A DNA stretch of 64,000 nucleotides from Pseudoclavibacter endophyticus. Its GTDB lineage: Bacteria; Actinomycetota; Actinomycetes; Actinomycetales; Microbacteriaceae. Below the pieces are notes generated by a model, which made no database searches, was not told the DNA's origin, and worked only from the letters and a program-made list of their open reading frames with translations. Position 1 is the stretch's first letter. Every line of letters starts with the position of its first letter. The stretch spans positions 1,488,001 through 1,552,000 of the forward strand of contig NZ_WBJY01000001.1 of NCBI RefSeq assembly GCF_008831085.1. Direction: 5' to 3'. A program made the translations under genes and the position numbers. Below are positions 1 to 8,959 of the stretch, piece by piece.

Positions 1-1
1 G

Positions 2-526
2 TCCGGCGGCGAGGTGTCCGACTACCGCGCGGGGCTCACACCGGGACGAGGTGTCGCCCGCGGCCTGCTCGTCCAGTTCCCGCTCCCTGCCGGTGCGGGC
101 GGCCGCGAGATCGCCCCGAGCGTGGCGCCGCCTCCGCTCGATCTGCTCCGGCTCGCCGAGTACGGTGCCGCCATCGTGACGCGGCGTCCGCTCCGTCGCG
201 TGGCGCAACTGTCCGCCGCGGGCGTCGCGAGCGCGCCCGTGCCCAAGCCGGGCGCGCCGAGTGGACACGACCCGCAGGCGGGAGGCACCGGGCGACCGCG
301 TGTCACGGTCGGCGAACCCGACCTTTGGCAGCAGTCGTTCGGCGCGCTCGGCCGGTTCGCCGCCGTCACCGAGGTGGTCTTCGACGACGTGCCCCCCAGC
401 GCCCTTCGCTCACTGCTCCCCGGCGAACCGCTGCCGCCGCACATCGCCGATCCATCGCGGGTCGTGCTCGTGCGCGAGCCGGGAGGGGAGCTGCGGCGGT
501 TCGCCTGGCCGTGCAGGAACGAGTAG
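2..526 (+). CDS. C-terminal fragment, possible FtsK/SpoIIIE-type protein (5' end outside window)
   Basis: This frame is open from the first bases of the window and stops with TAG at 524-526, so only the last 174 residues are seen. The fragment has a TPGRG motif followed by a hydrophobic strand (LLVQFPL), then Pro/Gly-rich linkers and a C-terminal strand-rich segment. A PGRG-type strand followed by a degenerate ATPase-like tail occurs at the end of actinobacterial FtsK/SpoIIIE-domain (EccC-like) proteins, and that is the only basis for the call. No Walker motif lies in the part seen. It converges on the asparaginase gene, with 88 bases between them. The upstream sequence would settle its identity. 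Confidence 0.45.
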   Translation, partial: SGGEVSDYRAGLTPGRGVARGLLVQFPLPAGAGGREIAPSVAPPPLDLLRLAEYGAAIVTRRPLRRVAQLSAAGVASAPVPKPGAPSGHDPQAGGTGRPRVTVGEPDLWQQSFGALGRFAAVTEVVFDDVPPSALRSLLPGEPLPPHIADPSRVVLVREPGGELRRFAWPCRNE

Positions 527-614
527 TGCGCGGCGCGAACGTCGGGCCGCGAGGAGACTGGGCAGCGAGCGGGCATCGACGCCGTGCCGCCGAGTGCGGC
601 GGAGGAACGCAGCC

Positions 615-1637
615 CTACGCGGCGTCGACTGAGATACGCGTGGGCACATCCGCCCCGACCCGAATCGCGCCGACGGCCGTTCCTCCGCCATGCACCTCAA
701 GCCCGAGGCGCGGTACGGCTCGCTGCACCTCGCTGACGTCGAGGGCACCGGCCGCCACGAGCAGTTGGAGTCCCACGAGGGTCGAGGCACGACTCGATCC
801 GTCGAGCACCTTGACGGCGACGGTCGTGCCGTTCGGCGCCGACATCGCCAGCATCCCCTCGGCACCCGACTTGGCGTACGTATTGAGCTCATCGATCACG
901 ACCGCGTTCGGCCGCGAGGGCCCGTCGATCGCCCAGCCGTGTTCGAGCGCCGCGGTCATGACGGCTGCGGCGTTGCGGAACAGTGGGAACGGCGACGATG
1001 CGTTCGAGGCTCGCAATCGCCCGACGCCGCGAGCGAGTGCGAGCAGCGGCAGCGCGAGCACGGGAGCGCCGCAGCCGTCCACGCCGACAGCGGTCGGCCG
1101 TGCACTCGTGAGGCGCTCGACCGTGTCGCGCACGTGCGCCTGCATCGGGTGCTCCGGGTCGAGGACGCTTTCGAGCGGCCATTCCTGTGCGACGCACGCG
1201 GCCAGGAACGCGGCGTGCTTACCGCTGCAGTTCATGTACACGGGCGCCGCGGCCCCACCCGCGCGCACCAGGGCGTCACGCGCGGCACGGTCGAGCGGCC
1301 AGTCGGGCGGGCAGGTCAGCGCGCGATCGTCGAGCCCGGCCCGGCCCAGAATCTCGCGCACAAGGGCCACGTGTGCGGGCGTCGCCCCGTGGGAGGCCTG
1401 CGCGATCGCGAGGTGCTCGCCGCTCAGCTCCGCGCCCGCGGTGAGCGCGGCGAGGGCCTGGAACGGCTTGAGCGTCGAACGCGGGAACACCGGCGACTCG
1501 ATGTCGCCCACCGCGGCGAGGAGCGCGCCCTCGGCGGATACGACCGCGGCCGAACCGAGATGGCGGGATTCGATGAACCCGCTGCGCTCCACCACGGCGA
1601 GCTCTGCGGCGCTGTTGGCGGCGAACGTCTCAGACAT
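615..1637 (-). CDS. L-asparaginase II family protein
   Basis: A 340-residue protein of the Asparaginase_II family, which is distinct from the E. coli AnsA/AnsB fold. Family members hydrolyse L-asparagine to aspartate and ammonia. Visible family hallmarks are the [15 protein letters not shown] block near residue 50, a CPPDWP segment, the [14 protein letters not shown] block near residue 145, and a GVDGCGAPV block near residue 185. There is no signal peptide, so it is probably cytoplasmic. The ATG at 1637 lies 9 bases after a TAGACT -10 element, so the mRNA is probably leaderless. It is transcribed away from dxr, and the two promoters overlap. Aspartase is encoded elsewhere in the window but is not linked to this gene. 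Confidence 0.88.
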   Translation of the reverse strand: MSETFAANSAAELAVVERSGFIESRHLGSAAVVSAEGALLAAVGDIESPVFPRSTLKPFQALAALTAGAELSGEHLAIAQASHGATPAHVALVREILGRAGLDDRALTCPPDWPLDRAARDALVRAGGAAAPVYMNCSGKHAAFLAACVAQEWPLESVLDPEHPMQAHVRDTVERLTSARPTAVGVDGCGAPVLALPLLALARGVGRLRASNASSPFPLFRNAAAVMTAALEHGWAIDGPSRPNAVVIDELNTYAKSGAEGMLAMSAPNGTTVAVKVLDGSSRASTLVGLQLLVAAGALDVSEVQRAVPRLGLEVHGGGTAVGAIRVGADVPTRISVDAA

Positions 1638-1646
1638 AGACCGCCA

Positions 1647-1656
1647 AGTCTACGCT
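1647..1656. promoter_or_regulatory. interlocked divergent -10 elements of asparaginase gene and dxr
   Basis: On the minus strand TAGACT (1652 to 1647) lies 9 bases before the asparaginase ATG. On the plus strand TACGCT (1651-1656) serves dxr, whose start is 42 bases downstream with a GGAGGGG ribosome site. The two hexamers share the TA at 1651-1652. This is read from sequence; the start sites are inferred. Confidence 0.6.
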
Positions 1657-1697
1657 TGAGGGGATCGTGCCCGACGTGGGTACGGAGGGGAGACGTC

Positions 1698-2792
1698 ATG
1701 CGTCGGGTGCTCGTGCTCGGGTCCACCGGCTCGATCGGACGGCAGGCGCTGGACGTGATCCGCGACAACCCCGATCGCTACGCCGTCGTCGGGCTCGCCG
1801 CCGGCAGTCAGGCGGAAGCCCTCGCCAGGCAGGCGAGCGAGTTCGGCGTGCCGACAGCCCGGACCGCGCTCGGGGCCGCGGGTGCCGAGCGGCTCGTCCG
1901 CGAGGTCGACGCGGACGTTGTGCTCAACGGCATCACCGGCTCGGTCGGTCTCGGACCGACGCTCGCCGCGCTCGAGACGGGGCGAACGCTCGCCCTCGCC
2001 AACAAGGAATCACTCATCGTCGGCGCCGACCTCGTCCGTGAGCGGGCCGTGCCCGGGCAGATTGTGCCGGTCGACTCGGAGCATTCGGCCCTCGCCCAGG
2101 CACTGACAGCCGGCGAGCGATCTGAGGTGTCCCGGCTCGTGCTCACGGCGTCCGGGGGACCCTTCCGGGGGCGCCGACGCGATGAGCTCGAGGCGGTGTC
2201 GCCGGCGGAGGCCCTCGCGCATCCGACCTGGAACATGGGGCGCGTCGTCACCACGAACTCGGCGACGCTCGTCAACAAGGGTCTCGAGGTGATCGAGGCC
2301 CACGTGCTGTTCGACCTGCCCTTCGATCGTATCGACGTCGTGGTGCACCCTCAGTCGTTCGTCCACTCGATGGTCGAGTACGTCGACGGGTCGACGATCG
2401 CCCAGGCCTCCCCGCCGGACATGCGTCTCCCGATCGCCCTCGGCCTGGACTGGCCACGCCGCACGCCGGGTGCGACCGCCCCCATCGACTGGACGACAGC
2501 ACGGTCATGGGAGTTCGAGCCGCTCGACGGGGACGCCTTCCCGGCCGTCGCGCTCGCGAAGGCCGTCGGATCCGCGGGCGGCGCGCATCCCGCCGTCTTC
2601 AATGCCGCCAACGAGGAGGCGGTCGACGCCTTTCACAACGGTGCGATCCGGTTCACGGCCATCGTCGACACGGTGCGCGCGGTCGTGGAGTCATTCGAGC
2701 CGGATTCCGGGTCCGTGACCCGGGCATCGCTCGCGGCGGCCGAAAGCTGGGCGCGAGACGCCGCCCGCCGCCACGCGGCGAAGTACGCTTGA
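1698..2792 (+). CDS. dxr: 1-deoxy-D-xylulose 5-phosphate reductoisomerase
   Basis: Converts DXP to 2-C-methyl-D-erythritol 4-phosphate using NADPH, the first committed step of the MEP isoprenoid pathway. The 364-residue protein starts with the Rossmann motif [15 protein letters not shown]. It contains [20 protein letters not shown] (metal ligands Asp and Glu), an ASGGPF loop, the HPTWNMG motif and the NAANEEAV motif near the C-terminus, all typical of Dxr. ATG 1698 is chosen because it is preceded by GGAGGGG and begins the Rossmann strand; the frame is open further upstream only because of high GC. Its stop abuts the site-2 protease gene, and ispG from the same pathway follows that. Confidence 0.97.
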   Translation: MRRVLVLGSTGSIGRQALDVIRDNPDRYAVVGLAAGSQAEALARQASEFGVPTARTALGAAGAERLVREVDADVVLNGITGSVGLGPTLAALETGRTLALANKESLIVGADLVRERAVPGQIVPVDSEHSALAQALTAGERSEVSRLVLTASGGPFRGRRRDELEAVSPAEALAHPTWNMGRVVTTNSATLVNKGLEVIEAHVLFDLPFDRIDVVVHPQSFVHSMVEYVDGSTIAQASPPDMRLPIALGLDWPRRTPGATAPIDWTTARSWEFEPLDGDAFPAVALAKAVGSAGGAHPAVFNAANEEAVDAFHNGAIRFTAIVDTVRAVVESFEPDSGSVTRASLAAAESWARDAARRHAAKYA

Positions 2793-2797
2793 CCGCC

Positions 2798-4147
2798 GTG
2801 GAAGGCGTCATTCTCTTCATCGTCGGCATCATCGTGTTCGTGATCGGGCTCGCGGTGTCGATCGCGCTCCACGAGGTCGGCCACCTCGTGCCGGCCAAGC
2901 TCTTCAACGTACGCGTGCCGCAGTACATGATCGGCTTCGGCCCGACGCTGCTCTCGAAGCGCATCGGCGAGACCGAGTACGGCCTGAAGGCCCTTCCACT
3001 CGGCGGGTACGTCTCAATGATCGGGATGTTCCCGCCGAAGCATCGCGGCGAAGCGCCGCGTGAGGGCGGCACGGGGTTCGTCTCGTCGTTGATCGAAGAC
3101 GCCAGGTCGGCGTCGGTCGAGCAGATCGGCCACGACGAGCACCACCGCGCCTTCTACCGCCTCGCGACGTGGAAGCGGCTCATCGTGATGCTGGGCGGCC
3201 CGGCCATGAACATCGTCCTCGCGCTCATCGCGTTCCTCATCGTGTGCTCGGGGTTCGGCATCTTCCAGTCGACCACGACCGTCGAATCGATCTACTCGTG
3301 CGTCGTCTCGCAGGCGGAGCAGCAGGAGCAGCAGGACGCCGGTGAGGAGCCGACCTGCGACACCGTCTCACCGGCGGCCGAGGCGGGCCTGGAGCCCGGT
3401 GACCGGGTGCTCGCGGTCGACGGCGAGCCGATCGGCGACTGGAACCGTCTCAGCGAGATCATCCGCGAGAACCCCGGCGTGCCCCTGGACTTCACGATCG
3501 TGCGCGGCGGCGCCGAGACCGAGCTGACGGTCACGCCGACGCCGAACACCATGTACGTGCTCGATCCGTTCTCGGGCCAGCGCCTCGAGAACCCGGACGG
3601 GTCGTATCAGACGCAGGAGGTCGGCTACGTCGGCTTCACTCCGACCTCGGAACGGCAGCAGCAGCCGCCCACGTACGCCGTCGAACTGACGGGGTACAAC
3701 ATCGAGCGCGTCGTGCAGGTCGTGCTCACGATGCCGCAGCGCGTCGTCGACATGTGGAACGCCGGGTTCGGGGGAGCGGAGCGCGATCCCGAAGGCCCCA
3801 TGAGCGTTGTCGGCGTCGGGCGCGTGACCGGCGAGATCACGGCGCAGACGAGCATCCCGGTGCTCGACCGTGTCGCCTCGATCGTCATGCTTATCGGTTC
3901 GCTCAACATCGCACTCGCCGTCATGAACCTCGTGCCGCTCCCGCCGCTCGACGGCGGCCACGTGGCGGCGGCGCTCGTGGACGGCATCCGCCGCGGCGTC
4001 GCGAGGCTGTTGCGTCGGCCCGATCCGGGCTACTTCGACACCGCCAAGCTCGTGCCGGTGACGATGGTCGTCTCGGGTGTGCTGATCGTCCTCATGGCGC
4101 TGTTCGTGTACGTCGACATCGTGAATCCCATCGTGCTCTTCGAATAG
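2798..4147 (+). CDS. rseP: M50 site-2 (RseP/Rip1-like) membrane zinc metalloprotease
   Basis: An intramembrane protease that in this family cleaves anti-sigma factors and other single-pass membrane proteins. About 449 residues: a first membrane helix carries the zinc motif HEVGH (HExxH, near residue 23), a PDZ domain lies around residues 180-260, and a late helix has NLVPLPPLDGGH with the third zinc ligand Asp. A long insert between helix 2 and the PDZ domain contains a Gln/Glu-rich stretch and cysteines. GTG 2798 is preferred because it starts directly before the first helix; TTG 2789, overlapping the dxr stop, would add three residues. The dxr-rseP-ispG order is common in actinobacteria, with no known metabolic reason for the protease's position. 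Its substrate here is not evident. Confidence 0.93.
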   Translation: MEGVILFIVGIIVFVIGLAVSIALHEVGHLVPAKLFNVRVPQYMIGFGPTLLSKRIGETEYGLKALPLGGYVSMIGMFPPKHRGEAPREGGTGFVSSLIEDARSASVEQIGHDEHHRAFYRLATWKRLIVMLGGPAMNIVLALIAFLIVCSGFGIFQSTTTVESIYSCVVSQAEQQEQQDAGEEPTCDTVSPAAEAGLEPGDRVLAVDGEPIGDWNRLSEIIRENPGVPLDFTIVRGGAETELTVTPTPNTMYVLDPFSGQRLENPDGSYQTQEVGYVGFTPTSERQQQPPTYAVELTGYNIERVVQVVLTMPQRVVDMWNAGFGGAERDPEGPMSVVGVGRVTGEITAQTSIPVLDRVASIVMLIGSLNIALAVMNLVPLPPLDGGHVAAALVDGIRRGVARLLRRPDPGYFDTAKLVPVTMVVSGVLIVLMALFVYVDIVNPIVLFE

Positions 4148-4190
4148 CGCGGCGACGCGGTGAGCGTCCGGCGCGGCCAGGGGCCGGCCG

Positions 4191-4196
4191 TAGACT
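4191..4196 (+). promoter_or_regulatory. -10 element of leaderless ispG
   Basis: TAGACT ends 6 bases before the GTG start of ispG at 4203, the spacing expected if transcription starts at the G of the start codon. No ribosome-binding site is present, which fits. Confidence 0.6.
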
Positions 4197-4202
4197 GGCC
4201 GG

Positions 4203-5348
4203 GTGCCAGCTGTGAACCTCGGTATGCCCGCCGTGCCCGATCTTCTCGCCCCGCGTCGGCCGTCGCGCAAGATCCGCGTCGGCTCTGTCGAGGTGGGCGG
4301 CGACGCCCGTGTCTCAGTGCAGTCCATGACGACGACCCCGACGACCGACATCAACGCGACCCTCCAGCAGATCGCCGAGCTCACGGCGTCCGGCTGCGAC
4401 ATCGTGCGCGTCGCCGTGCCGAGCCGCGACGACGCTGAGGCGCTGCCCATCATCGCCCGCAAGAGCCAGATCCCCGTGATAGCGGACATCCATTTCCAGC
4501 CGAACTACGTGTTCGCCGCCATCGACGCCGGATGCGCGGGCGTGCGGGTGAACCCCGGCAACATCCGGAAGTTCGATGACCGGGTGGGAGAGATCGCCGC
4601 CGCCGCCAGGGCCGCAGGCGTCTCGCTCCGCATCGGCGTCAACGCCGGATCGCTCGAGCCGAGCCTGCTGCAGAAGTACGGCCGCCCCACGGCGGAGGCC
4701 CTCGTCGAGAGCGCCGTGTGGGAGGCGAGCCTGTTCGAGGAGCACGACTTCCACGACTTCAAGATCTCGGTCAAGCACAACGATCCCATCGTGATGGTCA
4801 AGGCGTACCGGATGCTCGCCGCGCGCGGCGACTGGCCATTGCACCTCGGCGTCACGGAGGCGGGCCCGGCGTTCCAGGGCACGATCAAATCGGCGACCGC
4901 GTTCGGCATCCTCCTCGCCGAGGGCATCGGCGACACGATCCGGGTGTCGCTCTCTGCGCCGCCCGTCGAGGAGGTCAAGGTGGGCCTTCAGATCCTGCAG
5001 TCGCTCAACCTCCGCGAGCGTCGGCTGGAGATCGTCAGCTGCCCGAGCTGCGGCCGCGCCCAGGTCGACGTCTACTCGCTCGCCGAGCGCGTGACCGAGG
5101 GACTCAAGCACCTCACCGTGCCCCTTCGCGTGGCCGTGATGGGCTGCGTCGTCAACGGACCGGGGGAGGCCCGCGAGGCCGATCTCGGGGTGGCGAGCGG
5201 CAACGGCAAGGGCCAGATCTTCGTCAAGGGCGAGGTGGTCAAGACGGTTCCGGAGGCGGAGATCGTCGAAACGCTCATCGCCGAGGCGGGCCGCATCGCC
5301 GCCGACGCGCCCGCGGGGGAGACGGGGAGTCCGCAGGTCGTCGTCTGA
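4203..5348 (+). CDS. ispG: 4-hydroxy-3-methylbut-2-enyl diphosphate synthase (flavodoxin/ferredoxin type)
   Basis: Reduces MEcPP to HMBPP, the penultimate MEP pathway step, using a [4Fe-4S] cluster. The 381-residue protein has the TIM-barrel start [10 protein letters not shown], the VNPGNI motif, and the cluster region with CPSCGR near residue 281 and the GCVVNGPGE motif near residue 318, supplying three Cys and one Glu ligand. The length matches the short bacterial form without the plant/chlamydial insert. It has its own -10 and probably a leaderless mRNA, so it need not depend on dxr-rseP transcription. Confidence 0.97.
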   Translation: MPAVNLGMPAVPDLLAPRRPSRKIRVGSVEVGGDARVSVQSMTTTPTTDINATLQQIAELTASGCDIVRVAVPSRDDAEALPIIARKSQIPVIADIHFQPNYVFAAIDAGCAGVRVNPGNIRKFDDRVGEIAAAARAAGVSLRIGVNAGSLEPSLLQKYGRPTAEALVESAVWEASLFEEHDFHDFKISVKHNDPIVMVKAYRMLAARGDWPLHLGVTEAGPAFQGTIKSATAFGILLAEGIGDTIRVSLSAPPVEEVKVGLQILQSLNLRERRLEIVSCPSCGRAQVDVYSLAERVTEGLKHLTVPLRVAVMGCVVNGPGEAREADLGVASGNGKGQIFVKGEVVKTVPEAEIVETLIAEAGRIAADAPAGETGSPQVVV

Positions 5349-5442
5349 CCGGACGGGCCGAGCCTCCACCGGACCGCGCGTCATCCCCCCGAGGGTGCGC
5401 GGATCGTCGAGGGTGGTGACGAGACACGTCCATGCCATCACG

Positions 5443-5448
5443 TACCCT
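5443..5448 (+). promoter_or_regulatory. possible -10 element for the MoxR operon
   Basis: TACCCT is the best TANNNT hexamer in the 222-base gap between ispG and the MoxR gene. It would give a leader of about 115 bases. No terminator hairpin with a T-run was recognised in this gap, so read-through from ispG is possible. Confidence 0.25.
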
Positions 5449-5570
5449 CGATACTCGCGGGCCTCGGGGTGCCCGCTGTCCACCCGAGTCGCAGGTCGAG
5501 CCCGTCCTGCTCCGGCGGGCAGACATTTCCCGGCCATTTCGCCAGGTCAAACGCCAACAGGGGGAACCGC

Positions 5571-6566
5571 ATGGCCCAGCCCACCACACGTCTCGCACCG
5601 CCCGAACTGCAGGAGGCGCGACGCGTCGTCGAAGCGATCTCGGGGGCGTACGGACGCAAGGTCGTGGGCCAGGCGCAACTGCGCGAGACCCTGCTCGTCG
5701 GTCTCTTCACGGGCGGGCACATCCTGCTCGAGTCGGTCCCTGGCCTCGCCAAGACGACGGCGGCGCAGACGCTCGCGGACTCGGTGCACGGTTCGTTCCA
5801 TCGCATCCAGTGCACGCCCGACCTGCTCCCGAGCGACATCGTCGGCACGCAGGTGTATGACGCGACGAAGAACGAGTTCGTCACTCAGCTGGGCCCCGTG
5901 CACGCGAACTTCGTGCTGCTCGACGAGATCAACCGCTCGAGCGCAAAAACGCAGTCGGCGATGCTCGAGGCGATGCAGGAGAAGCAGACCTCGATCGGCG
6001 GCGCCGTCTACCACCTGCCGAAGCCATTCCTCGTTCTCGCGACGCAGAACCCCATCGAGCAGGAGGGGACGTACACGCTGCCGGAGGCTCAGCTCGATCG
6101 CTTCATGCTGAAGGACATCCTCGACTACCCGACACCGGCGGAAGAGGCAGAGATCCTCCGACGGATCGACCTCGGCGTCTACGACGAGGCGTCGCGCCCG
6201 CCCTGCACGCTCGACGACGTGCTGCGGACGCAGGAGTTCGTGAAGCGCGTCTACCTCGACCAGACCATCGTCGAGTACATCGTCGGCATCGTCTACGTCA
6301 CGCGTCACGTCGGCGAGTACATCCCGTCGGAGCTCTCGAGGCTCGTCGACGTCGGTTCGTCGCCCCGCGCATCCATCAACTTCGCCAGGGCGGCGCGCGC
6401 CCTCGCGCTCATCCACGGCCGCGACCACGTGATCCCCGAGGACATTCGCCGACTCGCGCATCGAATGCTGCGGCACCGGATCATGCTGAACTTCGAGGCC
6501 GACGCCGCAGAGGTGCGCGCCGAACAGGTCATCGACGCGATCCTCGCCGCCGTACCGACCCCGTAG
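5571..6566 (+). CDS. MoxR-family AAA+ ATPase
   Basis: A chaperone-like AAA+ ATPase that in this family acts with VWA-domain proteins to mature or assemble partner complexes. The 331-residue protein has the Walker A variant VPGLAKT (near residue 60), Walker B LLDEINRSS, sensor 1 ATQNPIEQEGTY and the C-terminal lid domain. ATG 5571 is selected for its AGGGGGA ribosome site and because MoxR homology begins with it; an upstream in-frame extension is Arg/Ser-rich noise. It heads a six-gene operon (MoxR, DUF58, membrane protein, two VWA proteins, TPR protein), the classic MoxR-VWA arrangement. The client of the system is not known from sequence. Confidence 0.93.
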   Translation: MAQPTTRLAPPELQEARRVVEAISGAYGRKVVGQAQLRETLLVGLFTGGHILLESVPGLAKTTAAQTLADSVHGSFHRIQCTPDLLPSDIVGTQVYDATKNEFVTQLGPVHANFVLLDEINRSSAKTQSAMLEAMQEKQTSIGGAVYHLPKPFLVLATQNPIEQEGTYTLPEAQLDRFMLKDILDYPTPAEEAEILRRIDLGVYDEASRPPCTLDDVLRTQEFVKRVYLDQTIVEYIVGIVYVTRHVGEYIPSELSRLVDVGSSPRASINFARAARALALIHGRDHVIPEDIRRLAHRMLRHRIMLNFEADAAEVRAEQVIDAILAAVPTP

Positions 6567-6574
6567 GGCAGGTC

Positions 6575-7468
6575 ATGACCGACTCGCTCCTCACTCGCGT
6601 CAAGTCGAAGATGTTCCTGCACTCGCGACGACGGGTGCTGCACCTGCTCGACGGCCAGTACGCCTCCATGCTGCGTGGTCGCAGCATGGACTTCGACGAC
6701 CTGCGAGAGTACGTCGCCGGCGACGAGATCAAGGACATCGACTGGAAGGCGACGGCCCGCACGGGCGGGCGTCCCCTCGTGAAGCGGTACGTCGCCGAGC
6801 GCAAGCATCGTGTGCTCTTCGCCGTGGATCGCGGCCGGAACCTTCGCGCGCGCGCAGCGGGCGGCGGCGAGAAACGCGATGTCGCCATTACGGCCATGGG
6901 CGTGCTCGGATACCTCGCGCTGCGGCATGGCGATGAGGTCGGGCTCATCACGGGCGATGAGCACGACGTGTCGCAACTGCCCTTCCGCGGCTCTCAGCGG
7001 GCGCTCGAGCGCGCACTGCACGCCGTGTACGACTCGTCCTCGATCGACGGGCCGCGCAGCGACATCGTCGGGCTGCTCGAGCGGGTTCGGCGAACGGTCA
7101 GCCGCAAGCTGTTCCTCGTCGTCATCGCCGACGAACTGCCGTGGGACGAGCGCCTCGAAGCGCTCGTGCGTCGCCTCGCGGCCCAGCACGACTTCGTGTG
7201 GCTCCAGGTGGGCGATGCCGACCCGCGCACGCGGGGCGACGGCGGCGAGCGGGCCTACGACGTCGACAGCGGCTGGTCGATGCCCTCGTTCATCGCCGAC
7301 GACCCCATGATCACGCGCGAGTACGAGTACGCGCGCGCCAAGCAGCAGCTGCACATGGAAGACGTCTTCGACCGCAGCGCGGTCTCCTACACGCGCCTCG
7401 AGAGCGAGGACCAGGTCATCGCGGCCCTGCTCCGACTGCTGAAGGAGCGCTCGCATGTCCGTCACTGA
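6575..7468 (+). CDS. DUF58 domain protein
   Basis: A 297-residue protein with the DUF58 core: the block DLREYVAGDEIKDIDWKATAR around residues 40-60, followed by a VWA-like alpha/beta fold (VLFAVDRGRNLR, then a degenerate metal site). Unlike many DUF58 proteins it has no N-terminal transmembrane pair, so it is probably soluble or peripheral. It lies 8 bases after the MoxR gene and overlaps the next gene by 14 bases, which indicates translational coupling. DUF58 proteins nearly always accompany MoxR ATPases; their biochemical role is unknown. Confidence 0.9.
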   Translation: MTDSLLTRVKSKMFLHSRRRVLHLLDGQYASMLRGRSMDFDDLREYVAGDEIKDIDWKATARTGGRPLVKRYVAERKHRVLFAVDRGRNLRARAAGGGEKRDVAITAMGVLGYLALRHGDEVGLITGDEHDVSQLPFRGSQRALERALHAVYDSSSIDGPRSDIVGLLERVRRTVSRKLFLVVIADELPWDERLEALVRRLAAQHDFVWLQVGDADPRTRGDGGERAYDVDSGWSMPSFIADDPMITREYEYARAKQQLHMEDVFDRSAVSYTRLESEDQVIAALLRLLKERSHVRH

Positions 7469-7979
7469 CGCGCTCGGCGTCGCCTGGGAGGGAGCCGGGG
7501 CCCAGACGACGCCGCCGGGAACGATCATGCCGACCGTGCCGTACAGCCCGATCTGGGGTGTGCTCGCGGCGGCACTCATCGTCGGGGTCGTGCTCTACTA
7601 CGGCCTCACCTGGCTGCTGACGAGGCCCAGGCCGGAGGCGCCGCCGCCCGCCGCCGCACCGACGCCCGTGCGGAGCGTTCCCGAGCTGCAGGGCGTCTAC
7701 CTTCATGAAATCGACTCGATCCTGCAGCGACACGCGGCCGGCGAGTTGTCGCCGCGGCGCGCACACGCCGCACTGAGCGTCACGGTCCGAGAATTTCTCT
7801 CCGAAGCGACCGGAGTGCCGGCCGACAAGATGACGCTGACCGACCTTCGTCAGACCCCGTACGTCGGAGCCACGTACGCGGTCGCCGAGTACTACCCGAT
7901 CGTCTTCGGCGCGCAGGAAGCCCAAAGCGTCGAGCACGGCGCGCACGCGGCACGGCAGGTGATCGCACTGTGGCAATAG
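7455..7979 (+). CDS. single-pass membrane protein of the MoxR operon (DUF4381-like position)
   Basis: A 174-residue protein with one transmembrane helix near residues 33-55, a Pro/Ala-rich linker, and a soluble helical domain (residues 70-174) with an ELSPRRAHAALSVTVREFL segment. ATG 7455 has a GAAGGAG ribosome site at 7441-7447. Small membrane proteins with such a helical domain (DUF4381 type) typically sit between the DUF58 and VWA genes, so the position rather than a clear motif supports the call. It overlaps the genes on both sides, by 14 and 10 bases. Confidence 0.7.
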   Translation: MSVTDALGVAWEGAGAQTTPPGTIMPTVPYSPIWGVLAAALIVGVVLYYGLTWLLTRPRPEAPPPAAAPTPVRSVPELQGVYLHEIDSILQRHAAGELSPRRAHAALSVTVREFLSEATGVPADKMTLTDLRQTPYVGATYAVAEYYPIVFGAQEAQSVEHGAHAARQVIALWQ

Positions 7980-8959
7980 CATTCTGGTACGTCACCGTCG
8001 GCCTGCTCGCTCTCGCGGCGGCCGTGGGGCTGGCGGCGTGGTTTCTCCGGCGCCGGAAGGCGACGACGGCGCGCATCCCGGTTGCGAACTCGGAGCGCTT
8101 GACGCGCCTGCCGTCATACCGGCGTGCGCTGATGAGGGCGACGGCCATGCTGTCAGTCGCGGCCGTCGCACTCGCCGTCGTCCTCGTAACGACCGCGGTC
8201 GCGTCGGGGCGATGGATCTACCAGCAGATCGAGACGCCCGAGAAGTTCAACCGCGACATCGTGCTGTGCCTCGACATCTCGGGCTCGATGATCGACTACG
8301 ACGTCGAGGTCATCGATCGGTACCTCGAGATGCTGCCGGGATTCGACGGCGAGCGCATGGCGCTCATGCTCTGGGACTCGACGGCGGCAGAGGTGTTTCC
8401 CCTCACCGACGACTACGCCTTCGTCGAGACGCAGCTCACCGAGGTACGCGACCAGATGGCCGCGGCCTCCGGCGCCGGGATCGGCGGATCGGACACGTTC
8501 ACGTACGGGACCCAGAACGCCCCGGGCGCCTCGCTCGTCGGTGACGGACTGGCCTCGTGCGTGCTCGCCTTCGACGGCGACACGGAGGACGGCCGCTCGC
8601 GCTCCGTGATCTTCGCGACGGACAATGCGGTGAACGGATCGCCGATCATCTCGCTGCCCGACGCTGCCTCTTTCGCGCAGTCGCAGGAGGTCAAGGTGTA
8701 CGGGCTCGACGCGAACACGTACGAGGACGCGTTCGCGGACGAGTACCGCACCGCCGTCGTGCAGAACGGCGGCCTCTACTACAAGCTGACCGACACGGCG
8801 AGCGTGAAGGGGATCGTCGACGAGATCACGAGCGATCAGACCTCGCTCATGCAGGGGGCGCCCCAGGTGCTCGTCGTCGACAGGCCGGCCGGCTGGCTCA
8901 TCATCATGCTCGTCGGGTTCACGGTGTACCTGGTGATCGTCTGGAGGGTTCGCCTGTGA
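7970..8959 (+). CDS. VWA-domain membrane protein 1 (BatA/BatB-like)
   Basis: A 329-residue protein with an N-terminal transmembrane helix, a second helix near residues 55-80, a von Willebrand factor A domain, and a C-terminal helix near residues 305-325. The metal-ion-dependent adhesion site is intact: DISGS (DxSxS) in LCLDISGSM. VWA proteins of MoxR operons are thought to be assembled or activated by the ATPase and to bind metal-dependent partners. The start is GTG 7970, overlapping the previous gene by 10 bases. The domain faces the outside if the first helices act as usual. Confidence 0.88.
   Translation: MAIAFWYVTVGLLALAAAVGLAAWFLRRRKATTARIPVANSERLTRLPSYRRALMRATAMLSVAAVALAVVLVTTAVASGRWIYQQIETPEKFNRDIVLCLDISGSMIDYDVEVIDRYLEMLPGFDGERMALMLWDSTAAEVFPLTDDYAFVETQLTEVRDQMAAASGAGIGGSDTFTYGTQNAPGASLVGDGLASCVLAFDGDTEDGRSRSVIFATDNAVNGSPIISLPDAASFAQSQEVKVYGLDANTYEDAFADEYRTAVVQNGGLYYKLTDTASVKGIVDEITSDQTSLMQGAPQVLVVDRPAGWLIIMLVGFTVYLVIVWRVRL

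Noticed and set aside
690-2792. A 700-codon plus-strand frame across the asparaginase gene into dxr
   Set aside because: The first half is antisense to a recognisable asparaginase; dxr begins at ATG 1698 with its own ribosome site.
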